NCBI GenBank assembly: GCA_039621445.1
Contig: CP154954.1
Span: forward strand, 68,948,670-69,012,669
Reading direction: 5' to 3'
Source of the DNA: Euglena gracilis
Taxonomy: Eukaryota > Euglenida > Euglenophyceae > Euglenales
DNA length: 64,000 bases
Shown here: piece by piece, positions 1-10,472 of the stretch
Position numbering within the stretch: the first letter of the stretch is position 1
How the letters are laid out: every line of letters begins with the position of its first letter
Made by a program: the position numbers and the translations under genes
Notes under the pieces: generated by a model
Told to the model about the DNA's origin: nothing
Databases searched by the model: none
What the model saw: only the letters and a program-made list of their open reading frames with translations

Positions 1-149
1 TCCAACGCCCTGCCCTCATACCGTCATTCTCAATTACTTGCATCTCGACCTGCTGATGCTTTTGGGTATGACGTGGATGTCCGTCTTGGTTTTCTTCTCC
101 GTACCGATGACCAGGGGTGTGATTGCCCAACATTCACCGTCTAAGCCTC
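1..149 (+). CDS. 5' exon ending at a GTAAGT donor, copy 1 (partial)
   Basis: The exon ends at a consensus donor (CTC|GTAAGT). Two frames are open. One is hydrophobic (LLMLLGMTWMSVLVFFSV) and could be a membrane helix. The other reads ADAFGYDVDVRLGFLLRTDD and meets a stop 8 bases before the donor. The first frame is preferred because it is open up to the donor. The window begins inside the exon. Confidence 0.35.
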
Positions 150-918
150 GTAAGTATGAACCTCAAAGATGTGCACACACATGCACACACAAACACACAT
201 ACACACGCAAGGCAAAAAAAATTCATAAACGAAATGAAGATAACACATAAAACATGAATCAACGGATATTTTCAAACAAATGGCACCCCCCAATTGCCAG
301 GGGAGGCAGTCCAGACCCACCGGGGGGGGGGGATCTGGGTTTTTATCCTTCTGGCCCTTTGCATTTTCTTTTGCATTTTTGAGAAAATTTTGTCCAAAAA
401 GTGTCTGAAATAGCACTTTTAGCCGATTTCGGGGGGGGGGGGCATTTTTTTTTTGGCTTGGCGCTTTGCGCCGGGCGGAAAATCGGTGACCCAGACCACA
501 CCATTGTTTAGTTGGGGGCACCCCCTCCTTGACAGGGGGGGGGGGTTGACCCCCCACCTGCCCTCTTTCAAACCCTGGACAAAGCCATAAGGTTTCTTGC
601 CCTGCAGAATGGAGTGCCAAGAACTTTGTGGACCCAAATGAACCTGCTCGCCCGAGTGGGTCTCTCGAGGTCTCTCAAGGTGGTGCCCCCTCCCCCCCAA
701 GTCTCTCCTCCAGAGGATTTCACTCCCCCTGTCCCAAAAACCCTGTCCTTGTGACCCAGACGAAAAGCAATAGCCCTCGCCCAACCCCAACCCCCCAAAC
801 CGACCCTGTCATTTTGCTCTGCCTGCCCTTTCGATCCCTGGCACATGCTTGTGGTCGGGTCCCCCGCCGTTGGCTCCCCTGCGCCATCCCTGTGGATCGT
901 CTCCCACGTCTCGACAGT

Positions 919-1037
919 CACGCCCAGCGGTTCTCTGGAGGTCCTCAGCTACGCCCTCATCATGTGCTACACCCTGGGGCTGAATTACTACTTCACTCTA
1001 CTGGCCACCAGCCTGAACTGCCTTGTACAATGTTCTG
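919..1037 (+). CDS. Candidate membrane-helix exon, copy 1
   Basis: The open frame is strongly hydrophobic and aromatic (YALIMCYTLGLNYYFTLLA), typical of a transmembrane helix. Several AG acceptors lie just upstream (after 940-957). The donor is uncertain. It sits between the first exon and the coiled-coil exon, where a sensor kinase would have membrane segments. Confidence 0.3.
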
Positions 1038-1263
1038 TTAAACCCCCCCCCCCTTTCTGCTAATCACCCTGAAGCCTAACCACCCATTTGGGCTTCGGCA
1101 TGTGTCGTTCAACCGCCCCAGGACAAGGGGGCGACGTTACAGAAGTCACTCGACAGCATCCAATTCCCTCATCAGAGCCACCAATTTATTTTTAACGTCG
1201 CCCGGCGCGAGGGCTGGAATGTCACGGACTTTTATGGGCGCCAGAAAACCTTCCATCCTAAAG

Positions 1264-1294
1264 TGGTGGTGGTGGTGGTGGTGCTGCTGCTGCT
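1264..1294 (+). repeat. (GGT)n(GCT)n trinucleotide repeat
   Basis: Seven GGT units are followed by GCT units. The copy-2 equivalent is 27031-27061. Confidence 0.9.
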
Positions 1295-1614
1295 TGCTGT
1301 TAATGGTTAGACCTGGCCTGATTTCAGCACAGGGATGATGTGGGAGTGGCACACGTGGTATTCCAGCTCTTCACTTGGAGTCATACAACACACAAAGTCA
1401 CGCCGGAGGTCGGGTGAGGTTTTTTTTGGGGGCGATGGTGTACACGCATCATTTGTTCTCTGTTTTCCGTCTGCATCTCTGGTTCAAGGCACATTTCGGA
1501 CCTCAAAAACACAACGGAAAATAAAAGCACAAAAAACCGTGTATTATTGCAAAAAATAAAGCATGCAAATCTCCTTAACGTAATGCTGGTGGTTTGGTTA
1601 TGGATTTTGAAAAC

Positions 1615-1726
1615 TAACTGAAGTGGTGTTTGAAGATCAGGCGTTTCGCCCTGGAGTTTAATGGGTGTCTCTAACTGAGTGGTGTTTGAAGATCAGGCGT
1701 TTCGCCCTGGAGTTTAATGGGTGTCT
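1615..1726 (+). repeat. 57-bp direct tandem duplication
   Basis: A unit starting TAACTGA occurs at 1615 and again at 1672, with one base difference. It contains GGCGTTTCGCC, a short hairpin. The copy-2 equivalent is 27382-27493, so this duplication is older than the 25.7-kb one. Confidence 0.9.
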
Positions 1727-2696
1727 TGTTGAATGTTCTTGCACCAGTTCTTCAAACGTATTATTCCGGGACACTGGTTCAGCTGAATCTACAACCTTGG
1801 CAAGGCTGAAGTTGGTGTGAAACACAACAACCGACAGTGGGATGCGGCGGTATGTTGTTACTGGTAAGCTCCAAAAGTGAGAGCCGGAGAGGTGCCTTAT
1901 GTTCCCCCATCAATGATAGTCCTCCTCCCCTAACGTAAGTCTACCACTGGCGACCAGATCAGGGTTCAATATAAGGAGTGCGCACAGAGCTTAGGTGGAG
2001 GGGACACCTATACAGTGCCGAGTCCATGTAACTGATTTTTGGCCAATGCGAAGCGTCGGACCGAATTGCCCCCAAAAACGACCAAGAGTGCCATTTGGGC
2101 ACTGTTGAGGCAAAACTTTGCAAAATTTTCGGCGCAAAGCGCAGAAAGAAGGACTAGACCTTTTTGGGGGTGTTCTCAGGTGGTCCCTGGAGTCGGCCCG
2201 GACCTTCCTTGTCAGGTGGGTGGGTAATCCGGACCCTCCACTTGAACAAAAAGCACCCCTGATAACCCCCCAAAATACCAATATACTCCTGGTAGTTAAA
2301 AAAACCCCCCCCAAGAATAGCCAAACAATGCAGGGTTGTAGTTGGTCTAATAATCATATTCCCAGACCAAACCAGCGCATTTTGACGCAACTTTTCGCCC
2401 ATATTTTGCCTTAATCTCACCAACTTTTCACATGCACAGCACTTCTTTGCAGAAGAGAACACCGAAATTATTCTTCAAATAACGCTGCGGTGATGACAAA
2501 TTCTTTTTAAATTTTTTAAGATTGTGAAGACGACGACGACGATGAATCAACCTAATGACATCAGAAACGTTGGATACAATTTTTTTCTGACGAGAGATAG
2601 CAATTATATTGTTGTCCAAGTTATCCATGTCAAGTTCAAATAATGAGCAACTGTCAATCTCCGCTGCGTGGAATGAACCCCCCACCCCCGGGGAAG

Positions 2697-2896
2697 TATG
2701 CTGCCATTCTTTTGCTGCGGGCGTGGGTCTCCGGCCGGGCGGTCCCCGCGACCCGGCGGTGGCAGTTCGCCTCCAACTACCAGCTGCAGCGGTCCCTGGA
2801 GAAGGAGGCCGCCTCCCTCAAGGAGATCGCGCGGCACGAGGCGGCGCTGAAGGAGGCGTCCCGCGAGGCCGACTCTGCCCTGGGGGGCCCCCGCGC
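2697..2896 (+). CDS. Kinase exon: membrane exit and coiled coil, copy 1
   Basis: After a GGGGAAG acceptor one frame gives a short hydrophobic stretch (YAAILLLRAWVSGRAV), a basic border (ATRRWQF) and then a heptad-like helix (LEKEAASLKEIARHEAALKE). A final membrane helix followed by a signalling helix is the usual arrangement just before the HisKA domain of sensor kinases. The donor is uncertain (CGC|GTCCGC). Compared with copy 2, one base is missing near 2891, which changes the frame only at the last codons. Confidence 0.5.
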
Positions 2897-3324
2897 GTCC
2901 GCGGCTTGCCCATGCCGGCAAGTGGCCAATGCCAGCCCAACCCCAAGTGGCAATCAACCGGGTTTGCCAAAAAGTGCCCGAAATGGCGCCTTTGGTCGTT
3001 TTGGGGGGTCAAAATTTTTCGGACTCGCCCTTCGTGCCGGGCCGAAGACCAGCCACCTGGGGACCGCGCCACTGTGTGTTTAGGTGGGGGGTCTACCCCA
3101 CACCCATCCGGAGGTTCCAAGAGGGAGGTCTGACCCCCCACCTGCCCTTACATCGAAGCCTGGGGAGCCCCCCCCCCCCCGGGGGTTCGAGACCCCCCCC
3201 TTTCAGACTGAGGGGAGTCCACCCTCCCCTGGGAACCAAAAGCTTCGCGCTGTGGAAGATGAAAATTTTTGTGACCGTTTTTTTGAGAAAAGTGCGCACT
3301 TTGTCCAGAGTTTGAACTTCTTCA

Positions 3325-3700
3325 ATTTTAGGCCATTTATTTTCATTTTGGGGCCATTTCCGGACTATTTTTGCCAGGTTTGGCCCATTTTGGGCCACTC
3401 TGAGCCACTGCGAGTCATTTTGGACCACCATTGTCCAATTTGGTCAACATTTTATGGCCACTGTTGGCCTTTTTTTCCTGGCAAATCGGTTGCTTTTTAA
3501 TCATTTGGGCCATTTTCCATCACAAAAGTCATCATAATGCCGAAAATGGCCGCAAAAATGGCCAAAACGTCGTCAAACGGTGTAAAACGTCCCCAAAATG
3601 GCCTGAAATGGTCGTCAATGGTCTGAAAACAGCTGACTGTGGCCCATTATGGGCTTAAATCGCCCCAAAATGGCCCAAAATGGCTTGAAATGACTTGCGG
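3325..3700. repeat. Degenerate TTTTGGCC/GGCCAAAA repeat array with strand switch
   Basis: From about 3325 to 3500 short units around ATTTTGGGCCA recur. From about 3535 to 3700 the same motif recurs as its complement (AAAATGGCC). The two halves form a loose inverted repeat. The copy-2 equivalent is 29093-29468. Confidence 0.6.
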
Positions 3701-4021
3701 GTCACCTAAACGTGTCCAACCATGACGAGGTTTTGGAAAAATCGCATTTTTCTGCATACATAGTGCATATTCCCGCATATTTTTAGCACACATTGGGGGG
3801 GGGTTTAGTGCGAATTTCCCCTCCCTGTTGTGGGTCCCCTGCCAGAGGCGTGTTTTTTTGGCCTTTTTTTGCCACGAAGGACCAAAATTTTTGCCCCTAA
3901 ATTGACCCTGAAAAAATGAGCCCCCCAGACCCCCCTGCCGGGGAGCTGCCTCCCCTTAGTCTGGCATCGATGTTGTCTAGTCAGCATCCCCCTGGTACTG
4001 GCCTGCGTTTTAAAAGGGCAG

Positions 4022-4044
4022 AAGTTTGCGTCGTGTTTCATGAG
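4022..4044 (+). CDS. Tentative micro-exon with FHE (possible H-box), copy 1
   Basis: Between an acceptor AAAGGGCAG and a GAG|GC boundary (a GC-type donor would be needed) one frame reads VCVVFHE. A His-Glu pair after hydrophobic residues is what a kinase H-box shows, and the next candidate exon begins with Pro-Ile-Leu-Asn. A few residues between them are unaccounted for. The copy-2 equivalent is 29790-29812. Confidence 0.18.
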
Positions 4045-4331
4045 GCACTTCAGCCACCACCTCTCCCCCAGGTTCTTGCCCATACTTTGGTATGGTTTTT
4101 TTTTTTGGTCTTGAGGCAATTGGGGGAGAAGGAACATTGCTCTTTGACCTGTTCCCCCCGGGAAATTGTCACCGAGAACGTGTCAGATTTCCGTCAGGAG
4201 AACTTTCAGAGCTGTCATTATAGGAAGTTGTCAGGTGCCCCCAATACTCTCCAACCTGTCAGGTGCCAATTTCTGGTGGGGGGCAGGTAACAAAAGTCCC
4301 CTCTGGCTCTTCTCATTGGGTGCACCACAAG

Positions 4332-4379
4332 CCCCATCCTGAACCACGTGTTGAAGAACGTGATGGCTGACGCTGCTGG
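4332..4379 (+). CDS. Candidate HisKA helix exon, copy 1
   Basis: The exon is flanked by CACAAG and GG|GTGCAT and encodes PILNHVLKNVMADAA. It resembles the stretch after the phosphorylated His in HisKA domains (HE-R-N-P-L-N). The phase is 1 nt in and 2 nt out. The His itself is not in this exon. Confidence 0.3.
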
Positions 4380-4488
4380 GTGCATCCACCCCGGTGGCTG
4401 CCGCATGGGCCAACCCATAGTATGTCGCATACGAACAACGTGAACTGGCCGATCAACTACGTAGGCACTACGCCACGGAAGAACCTCC

Positions 4489-4690
4489 ACAAGGGCAGCA
4501 TGCCACACAACCACTATCACAAGGGCAGCATGCCACACAACCACTATCACAAGGGCAGCATGCCACAACCACTATCACAAGGGCAGCATGCCACACAACC
4601 ACTATCACAAGGGCAGCATGCCACACAACCACTATCACAAGGGCAGCATGCCACACAACCACTATCACAAGGGCAGCATGCCACACAACC
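4489..4690 (+). repeat. 30-bp minisatellite, seven units, copy 1
   Basis: Units start CACAAGGGCAGCATGCCACA. The third unit lacks two bases, which shifts the reading frame, whereas copy 2 is regular. The last unit diverges after CACAACCA. There are no spacers, so it is not a CRISPR array. Confidence 0.95.
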
Positions 4691-5044
4691 AGAACCTCAA
4701 ATGCAGTATGCCACTCCTGTGATACCCCGGTTCCCCAAGTACATGGGTGAACTGACAACTAGATGCCTCCCAACAGAATGTGCACAGAAATGTGAAAAGC
4801 CACACAAAGTTTGTTTTTGTGATAAAGCGAAGTCTCCACCCATTCTTTTTATCTCTTTCCAACTTTGGTGTTTGTGGTAGACATTCATTTTGTGTTTCAC
4901 CAAAGTGGCTCTGTGGACCCTAAAAAGTTTTGTTAGTTCACTTGTGGACACTAAAGAAGAGTTCTTTGTGTTTAAGCTTCTGTGAAAACAGGGAACGAGT
5001 AAAAAATATAGAAAGTGTAAAAAAATTTCGGAATCAAAATTCAA

Positions 5045-5106
5045 TTTGGATCGGATTTGGAGTGCCTTGGAGTGCCTGCCCAGGCAGGCACACCCCCCCC
5101 CAGGTG
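5045..5106. mobile_element. Fragment of the CAGGCTG element family
   Basis: Contains AGTGCCTTGGAGTGCCTGCC and the GGCAGGCAC palindrome found inside the full elements at 5707 and 62010, without recognisable ends. The copy-2 equivalent is near 30829-30880. Confidence 0.5.
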
Positions 5107-5706
5107 GGTTGGCGGAAAGTTGTCTTTCAATTTTGAACAGCCACTTCACAATAACTTTTTTTTTTTTTAAAAATTCAAGGATTGTGAACCCAGAGGAAAG
5201 TTAGAATGCTGCATAGTGGCCATTTTTTTAATTTAAGGTTTGGAAATGTGGAAGGATTATTGAAAAATTTGCATGACTTTTGAAGAAAAACTGAAAGATT
5301 CAAGTATTTTTCACATGTGTTCTAAAAAACCTTGACACAATTCTGTGGAAGAAATTTGACGTGCAAAAACTTGTGAAAGGAAACTGGGGAGAAAAGCCTC
5401 CAGGCTGATAGTCTTTGATAAGTGGCGCCTGGTGTCTTTTGTGGCTCATGGGCAAGGTGAGAAAAAATAGTCTGTTCTCAGATTCATGAATATTTTGTGG
5501 TTGCACATTTCCCGGTCCAATTATGGACAACAAAAACTTTGACATGGGCCAAAACAATTTTGTGAATGCACTAAATGAGTGTCTGGTGTGTGGGGATTGT
5601 TAAAGTTACCCCCCCAATCTGTCCGGATTGCACACACAGTAGTACACCCCTGGTCGCCCCGAAAAAATCGCAGCCAGGAACACACTCCTGATTGAGTCTT
5701 TCCAAC

Positions 5707-6010
5707 CAGGCTGTTTTTCAGTCGGGTGCCGACCCCACCAGGGCACTCCCGGGCAGGCACTCCAAGGCACTCCCGATCCGACCCCCCCCCCCCCCCCGGG
5801 GGGGGGTAGGGCACACGGCCAAAAGTGCCCTAGCACAACCCCGGCGCCGAAGGTGCCGGGGAGCCAAAAATGGCCTATTTTCAAAGGAATGTGCCTGGCA
5901 CAGACCGAAATCCGCCCCCCCCCCCCCCGGGTGTAGTGCCTGCCTGGGCAGGCACTCATAGGCACTCCGGACCCCCCCTCCCCCCCGGGGTTGGTAAAAA
6001 AAACAGCCTG
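5707..6010. mobile_element. Non-autonomous element, CAGGCTG family, copy 1
   Basis: About 304 bp. Ends CAGGCTGTTTTT and AAAAACAGCCTG. Flanks TTTCCAAC and ATTGCAAC agree at six of eight positions, as expected for an aged 8-bp target-site duplication. The centre holds a CCCCGGCGCCGAAGGTGCCG hairpin, and the flanking arms hold C/G tracts and a GCCTGCCTGGGCAGGC palindrome. No coding capacity. Confidence 0.8.
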
Positions 6011-7792
6011 ATTGCAACAAAAAAAATTGTCAAATTTGCAGCCTGAACACAATTCTCGCCTGACACTACCGGAAACTTGACCTGCTGCTGGAAACCACAG
6101 GAAAAGGGGGACAGATGAAAAATTAGGTGTAATTGATGTGTTTTTACTTTTTAAGAAAGTATTGGCCAAACAATTTTGCCCCCCACCCCGACGGTCCTAA
6201 AATTCAGCTCTTCAAAAGTGCGCAGCTGTGCACTTATCGGCGGATGAAACCTCCTCAACAAGGGGACCTGCTGAACTCTCCTCTGTGTATGCTGGACTCT
6301 CCTCTGTGCATGCAAGTTTGGGCCCCTAAAACTGTCATCCCGGTCCAACATCCAACTTTTACGCTGGTGTGATGACATATCGTGGCACAAAATGCACGAT
6401 CCCAGCATTGTTAGCTATGCAAAAACCCCCAGGAGGTGATGGGTATTGGATCAAGCAAACAGGGCACTGGCTGAACAAAATGGAGCAATCAAAAAATTCA
6501 CAAAGCACGTGGCAAGTATGGCTGGTGTCTGTTTTAAAGCCATGTAACGGTGTTCATTGGCAAGGCTGGCATTGAAATTATGTTGGTAATTGGTCTTAGG
6601 CGGCGCATCTCACACTGAAGAACTTTTTTGGTCGGTTGCACATTTTCGCACACCGACCATTTTTTTGATTTGAGCGCCGGCATTACAAGGGGTGAGAGCG
6701 AGAGGCAACAGGATCGGACAAAATACGGGCGATTTCTAGTTTTGGGCGTCGGCTCCCCCCGGGAATTGCGTGCTTTTTTTTTGCTGTTTTTTTTATTGAG
6801 GTCGGAATGCCACGAAAACCCCCGGACCTATCCCCCCAAAGTGAAAAAAAACACCGACAAAAACACCAAAACCCCGGCACCGCCTCCCCCCTTTTTGTGC
6901 GATGCGGCTCTCCTCACCGGCTGTTGGCAACCCTGGCTGGCTCCCTCCAGGGGTTTGACGCACTTTTTTTGTTTTTGCCGGCCTTGGAATTGTGCTTTGG
7001 ACGTTTGCTGAGCGCGGGGAAGGAGGATGCAGGGGGCTGGGGTGGGTCCAATCACGCTGCCGGACAAGAACGCAGAAAGGAGTGCCAGGGGATTTTGTGA
7101 AGGACTATGCAGGGTGAAGGGAAAGTGGTTTTGAAGGGGAGGGAAGGGTCGCGAGTACCAACAGAACTTGCAATGGGGATGCATGGCCAAATTGTGTCGC
7201 GATGAAACAAGAGAGGGAATCGCACAAATTTCAATGGAAGAGATTCATTTCAGCCACGTTTTGAACAAAGAAAGAATGTCGTTGTGTGCATTTTCGTACA
7301 TCGACATTGTACAGTTCCCCCGAAGAACGGCCACAAATACCCGAGAATTCACACTCCTAAAAGTGTTGTGACAAATAACGTGAGTTTTGGGCAGAAGATG
7401 ATGTCGGTTTGTGCAAATGCACACATCAACCAACTATCATGGCACATAAACGGACCTCGCTGCCTAGAGCCTTTTGAAACAACAATGGCTGAAAGTACTT
7501 ACGAAGCAGCCTTGCTCTCAAAACATACAGAAATGCACTGAAAAACACATGGATCAAGTACCAGATCGGAATATAAAAAATTGGCCAGTTTGCGCAAATG
7601 CGCACATGGTCGGCGTTTCTATCCTTTCAAACACCGACCACGTGTGTAAAAATGGACTTCGCCGGAGTGCAAAATGGGCACACCATGACGACGTGCGCAT
7701 TTGCGCAAACCGACCACGATAGTAACACATCAAACACATGACAGAACACATCAAACACGACGCCAAAAACAACCTGCAATGGCTCCTTCTGT
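6011..7792. other. Intronic stretch without recognised exons, copy 1
   Basis: Short open frames at 6133-6575 show no domain and no splice logic. From 6630 onward it holds members of the palindrome family (6630-6660, 7274-7300, 7407-7433, 7585-7625, 7688-7722). The copy-2 equivalent is 31780-33527. Confidence 0.5.
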
Positions 7793-7915
7793 GTGCAACT
7801 TACTCAGCTGCTGAACGCTCTCCTCAACCACGAGGCTTTTTTACGGTCGATTCTGGACCAGTGACAGGTCCATGTCCATGTGGAGACCGTAGACCTCCAG
7901 TGGGTGGCCCGCCGC
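7793..7915 (+). CDS. Kinase-like segment with an in-frame stop, copy 1
   Basis: One frame reads QLTQLLNALLNHEAFLRSIL, then Asp-Gln, a TGA at 7861-7863, and then QVHVHVETVDLQWVARR followed by TAG. Both parts look like the second HisKA helix and the following linker of sensor kinases (FL..IL.D.., then V.VE.VDL). The usual ten or so residues between them are missing. Either this is a damaged exon or part of it is intronic. Confidence 0.25.
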
Positions 7916-8494
7916 TAGCACGTCCTGGCACACGTGCAACGGCGCCGCTTGGGCTAGGGGTGGCCATTGAAACCCCCGCCACTTGCCCCCCTGGCTTGCG
8001 TTTTGCTGCACCAGTAATATCAGGTGATGATAGGGGGTCGCACTTAAGCATCCACAAGGCCGTCATTTACCCCCCGGTTCAGCAGCAGCCACCGAGGTGG
8101 CATTGTTATCCCCCACAACCGGGACGGCAGATCCCTGGGGGGGGGGCAAGCTGCTGGTCCATGGAAACAATGGAAAATGGGAGCGTCTTAAATATGGCCA
8201 CAAAACTTATTGTTTTGGAGGGAGAGAATATTTAATGTTTACACGTAGTTGGGTTGCATGAAAGTACTGGGACTCAGCACCCTGATATTGTGCACAAAAA
8301 ATGGTGTGTTGCATGTTTTCTGAGGAAAAAAATGACTCGGGCCGAGGAAACAGGAAGGTTACACACACGTAAATTTTGAAATTCTGAAGTCGTTATTTTT
8401 AAGAAAAGTGTCCAGCAGTCATGAGGGGGTTACACGTCATCAATTCCTCCGGCGCAACTTCCAAACTGATGACGCGAAAACGATGGGTCATACG

Positions 8495-8853
8495 CAGGCT
8501 TCTTTTTAAGTCACCTGACCCCCCCCCCCCGGGGGGAGGGGGGGTGGGTGGGTGGGTCCGGGCCGGACCCCCCCCCCCCCCCGGGGGTTGGACGGGTCCC
8601 GTGCCGGACCCCCCCCGGGGGGGGGGGTCCCGCCCGGGCCCACCCCCACCCGGGGGGGGGGGGTCCCGCGCCGGAGGCGCTGGGTATACCTTTTCGGCGC
8701 GAAGCGCCGAAATTTTTTGGAAATTGCCTTTAACGGGCCCGATTTTGGGGGGGGGGGTCCCCGCCCCCCCCCCCCCCCGGGGGGGTCCGCGCCACCCTGG
8801 GTGGGTGGGGAGGACCCCCTCCCCCCCCCCCGGGGGTCTTAAAAAGAAGCCTG
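8495..8853. mobile_element. Non-autonomous element, CAGGCTTCTTTTTAAG family, copy 1
   Basis: Perfect 16-bp terminal inverted repeat CAGGCTTCTTTTTAAG with a perfect 8-bp target duplication GTCATACG (8487-8494 and 8854-8861). The interior is C/G tract arms around a central CTTTTCGGCGCGAAGCGCCG hairpin. 359 bp, non-coding. Confidence 0.9.
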
Positions 8854-9005
8854 GTCATACGGGTTAGAGATAAGACATGCAAACTTGTCCTTGGAGAGGA
8901 CAAACTTTCTCCTGTCAAATAGCGTGTTCTACTGCATCTTTCGCATAATATAAAAACCAGAATTTCTTCACCACACAATAGTTTCAAAAGTCTTGCGTTC
9001 ACAAT

Positions 9006-9035
9006 GGTCGGTGTGCGCAAATGCGCACACCGACC
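9006..9035. repeat. 30-bp palindrome, best copy of the family
   Basis: Arms GGTCGGTGTGCGC and GCGCACACCGACC around AAAT. A perfect 13-bp stem. The copy-2 equivalent is 34768-34797. Confidence 0.95.
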
Positions 9036-9232
9036 GTTAAGAATGAAGAGCACCTCATAATACGGAGTTAAAACAAAGGTACATTTACAAACCAACCATC
9101 CTTTGTTACACATTGCAATCGGTACCCATTCAAAATCCTTGGATAAACTTTACTTCTAGAGCCCAGAAAAGGCAGGCTTCGTGTTTCATGTGGTGATATA
9201 AAAAATGTGGAGCATGTTTCATAAATTTCACA

Positions 9233-9492
9233 ATGGTTGGTGTGCGCAAATGTGCACATCAACCATTCACATATTTACACACACACCAATCATATGTGTT
9301 TTGGGTAAGTGGTTGGTGTGCGCATTTGCACACATCGACCACTTATTTATTTGTAAGTGGTTAGTGTGCGCATTTGCGCACATCGACCGTTCTACAAATA
9401 CACAAGTGGTCGATGTGCGCAAATGCGCACACCAACCACCAACACAAAATACACATGTGGTTGGTGTGCGCATTTGCGCACATCGACCCTCA
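9233..9492. repeat. Cluster of five GGTCGGTGTGCGC palindromes
   Basis: Members start near 9235, 9313, 9360, 9407 and 9461, each about 30 bp with arms (G)GT(C/T)G(G/A)TGTGCGC and a loop ATTT or AAAT, separated by 15-50 bases. The copy-2 equivalent is 34995-35254. Outliers are at 6630, 7585, 7690 and 9869. Confidence 0.9.
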
Positions 9493-10071
9493 TTTCATAA
9501 ATTTGTGTCACGTGAGCGGTGCATCACTACACACACATTTTGATCCATCTGATAGCAACAGAGGTCTGAAGTTTTTTATGCCACAATCGTCGCCTAATTT
9601 ACCATCATATCGCGTTGTCCAAATGGGGGAGAGTTGGTCCCCTTCAAACAGGTAATAAACACCGGGAAGTTACATGCAGCAGAAACATGCCAAAACCCAT
9701 CGTAGTAACAGCCAGTGTGTACAACCCACCTATTTCACAGACGACAGCTTGTTAGGATGATGGCTTGTAACCTTCATGTTTCCTAACCTGTATCGTGAGG
9801 TGTGAACCTCATATATTGCTGTTTCACCAGGTGTAGTCGGCGCTTCAAGGAAATTGTAAAAAATGTCGATTTGCTCAATTGCGCACACCGACAAAGAAAA
9901 AAAGCTCAAGTGCGAGATGCGCCGCCTAAGTTGGTACTCCCCCTGTAAACACAGCCATTGGACCCCCATCCCTGAAACTGAGTTAAAACGAATTGTCATG
10001 GTGCACCTGCGAAGTTGTATCCAACTTGCCTGTTCCTGGCTGACTAGGGGTTGTGCACACGGGCACACTTT

Positions 10072-10132
10072 ATATATATATATATATATATAGATACATA
10101 GATATAGATAGATAGATATATATATATATACA
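10072..10132 (+). repeat. TA/GATA microsatellite
   Basis: Alternating TA with GATA interruptions. Copy 2 at 35833-35892 has nearly the same length. Confidence 0.9.
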
Positions 10133-10327
10133 TAATCACAAACTAAAGGCCCTGCGCCTGCCTTTTGTGTTGGTGATGTGACTCGCGCCAACATTTTGTT
10201 GCTTTTTTTTGATGTTTTTTTGTGATTTTTTTTTGAATAAATTCGCGAGCGCCTCCTGTCTCTCATGAAAACCCGCTCATGAGACGCAGGCCACAGATTT
10301 GGGGGGTCTGAGTCGTTCCCATGGCAG

Positions 10328-10472
10328 CGACCCGGGTCCACCTGTACCTCCAGGCCACCCCGACCGCCCTGCCGAGCCCGCCCGCGGACCTGCTGCAGGC
10401 CACGGAGTGCCTGCAGCGTGGCGTGGCGTGGTGCCGGAAGCGGCAGGCCCTCCTGCGCATCGCCTCCGGCCA
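10328..10472 (+). CDS. Kinase exon upstream of the N-box, copy 1
   Basis: It lies between CCATGGCAG and CA|GTACGC. Translation: RVHLYLQATPTALP, then ATECLQRGVAWCRKRQALL and RIASG. It is strongly GC-biased at third positions, unlike the surrounding sequence. The Gly-Val-x-Trp-Cys-x-x-Arg-Gln run resembles the dimerisation helix of protist hybrid kinases. It exits in phase 2 and joins the next exon in frame. The substitutions I saw relative to copy 2 lie downstream of the donor. Confidence 0.5.

Larger units (their letters stand above)
150..2696. other. Intronic stretch, copy 1
   Basis: Contains C/G homopolymer tracts (321-331, 431-442, 535-545), a GGCGC..GCGCC-type hairpin at 466-480, one candidate exon (919-1037), a GGT/GCT repeat and a 57-bp tandem duplication. 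The region 1730-2690 shows nothing I can assign apart from a repeat-like segment with a GGCGCAAAGCGC hairpin near 2132. The same content recurs at 25918-28464. Confidence 0.6.
8854..10327. other. Intronic stretch, copy 1
   Basis: Holds the palindrome cluster and a TA/GATA microsatellite (10072-10132). No exon recognised. The copy-2 equivalent is 34617-36087. Confidence 0.5.

Noticed and set aside
284-600. Another element with 8-bp target duplication
   Set aside because: CCAGGGG and CCCTGG edges are visible, but the flanking octamers (CCAATTGC and GACAAAGC) do not match.
1264-1294. Poly-Trp/poly-Cys coding segment
   Set aside because: This is a GGT/GCT trinucleotide repeat in an intron.
4489-4690. 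CRISPR array
   Set aside because: Units are contiguous, without spacers, in a eukaryotic intron; it is a minisatellite.
4380-4880. Secreted repeat protein with HNHYHKGSMP units
   Set aside because: Frames stay open because the unit is 30 bases; copy 1 is frameshifted and there is no start context or domain.
8421-8867. Gly/Pro-rich proteins around C/G tracts
   Set aside because: They lie inside a non-autonomous element; the frames change with tract length between the two copies.
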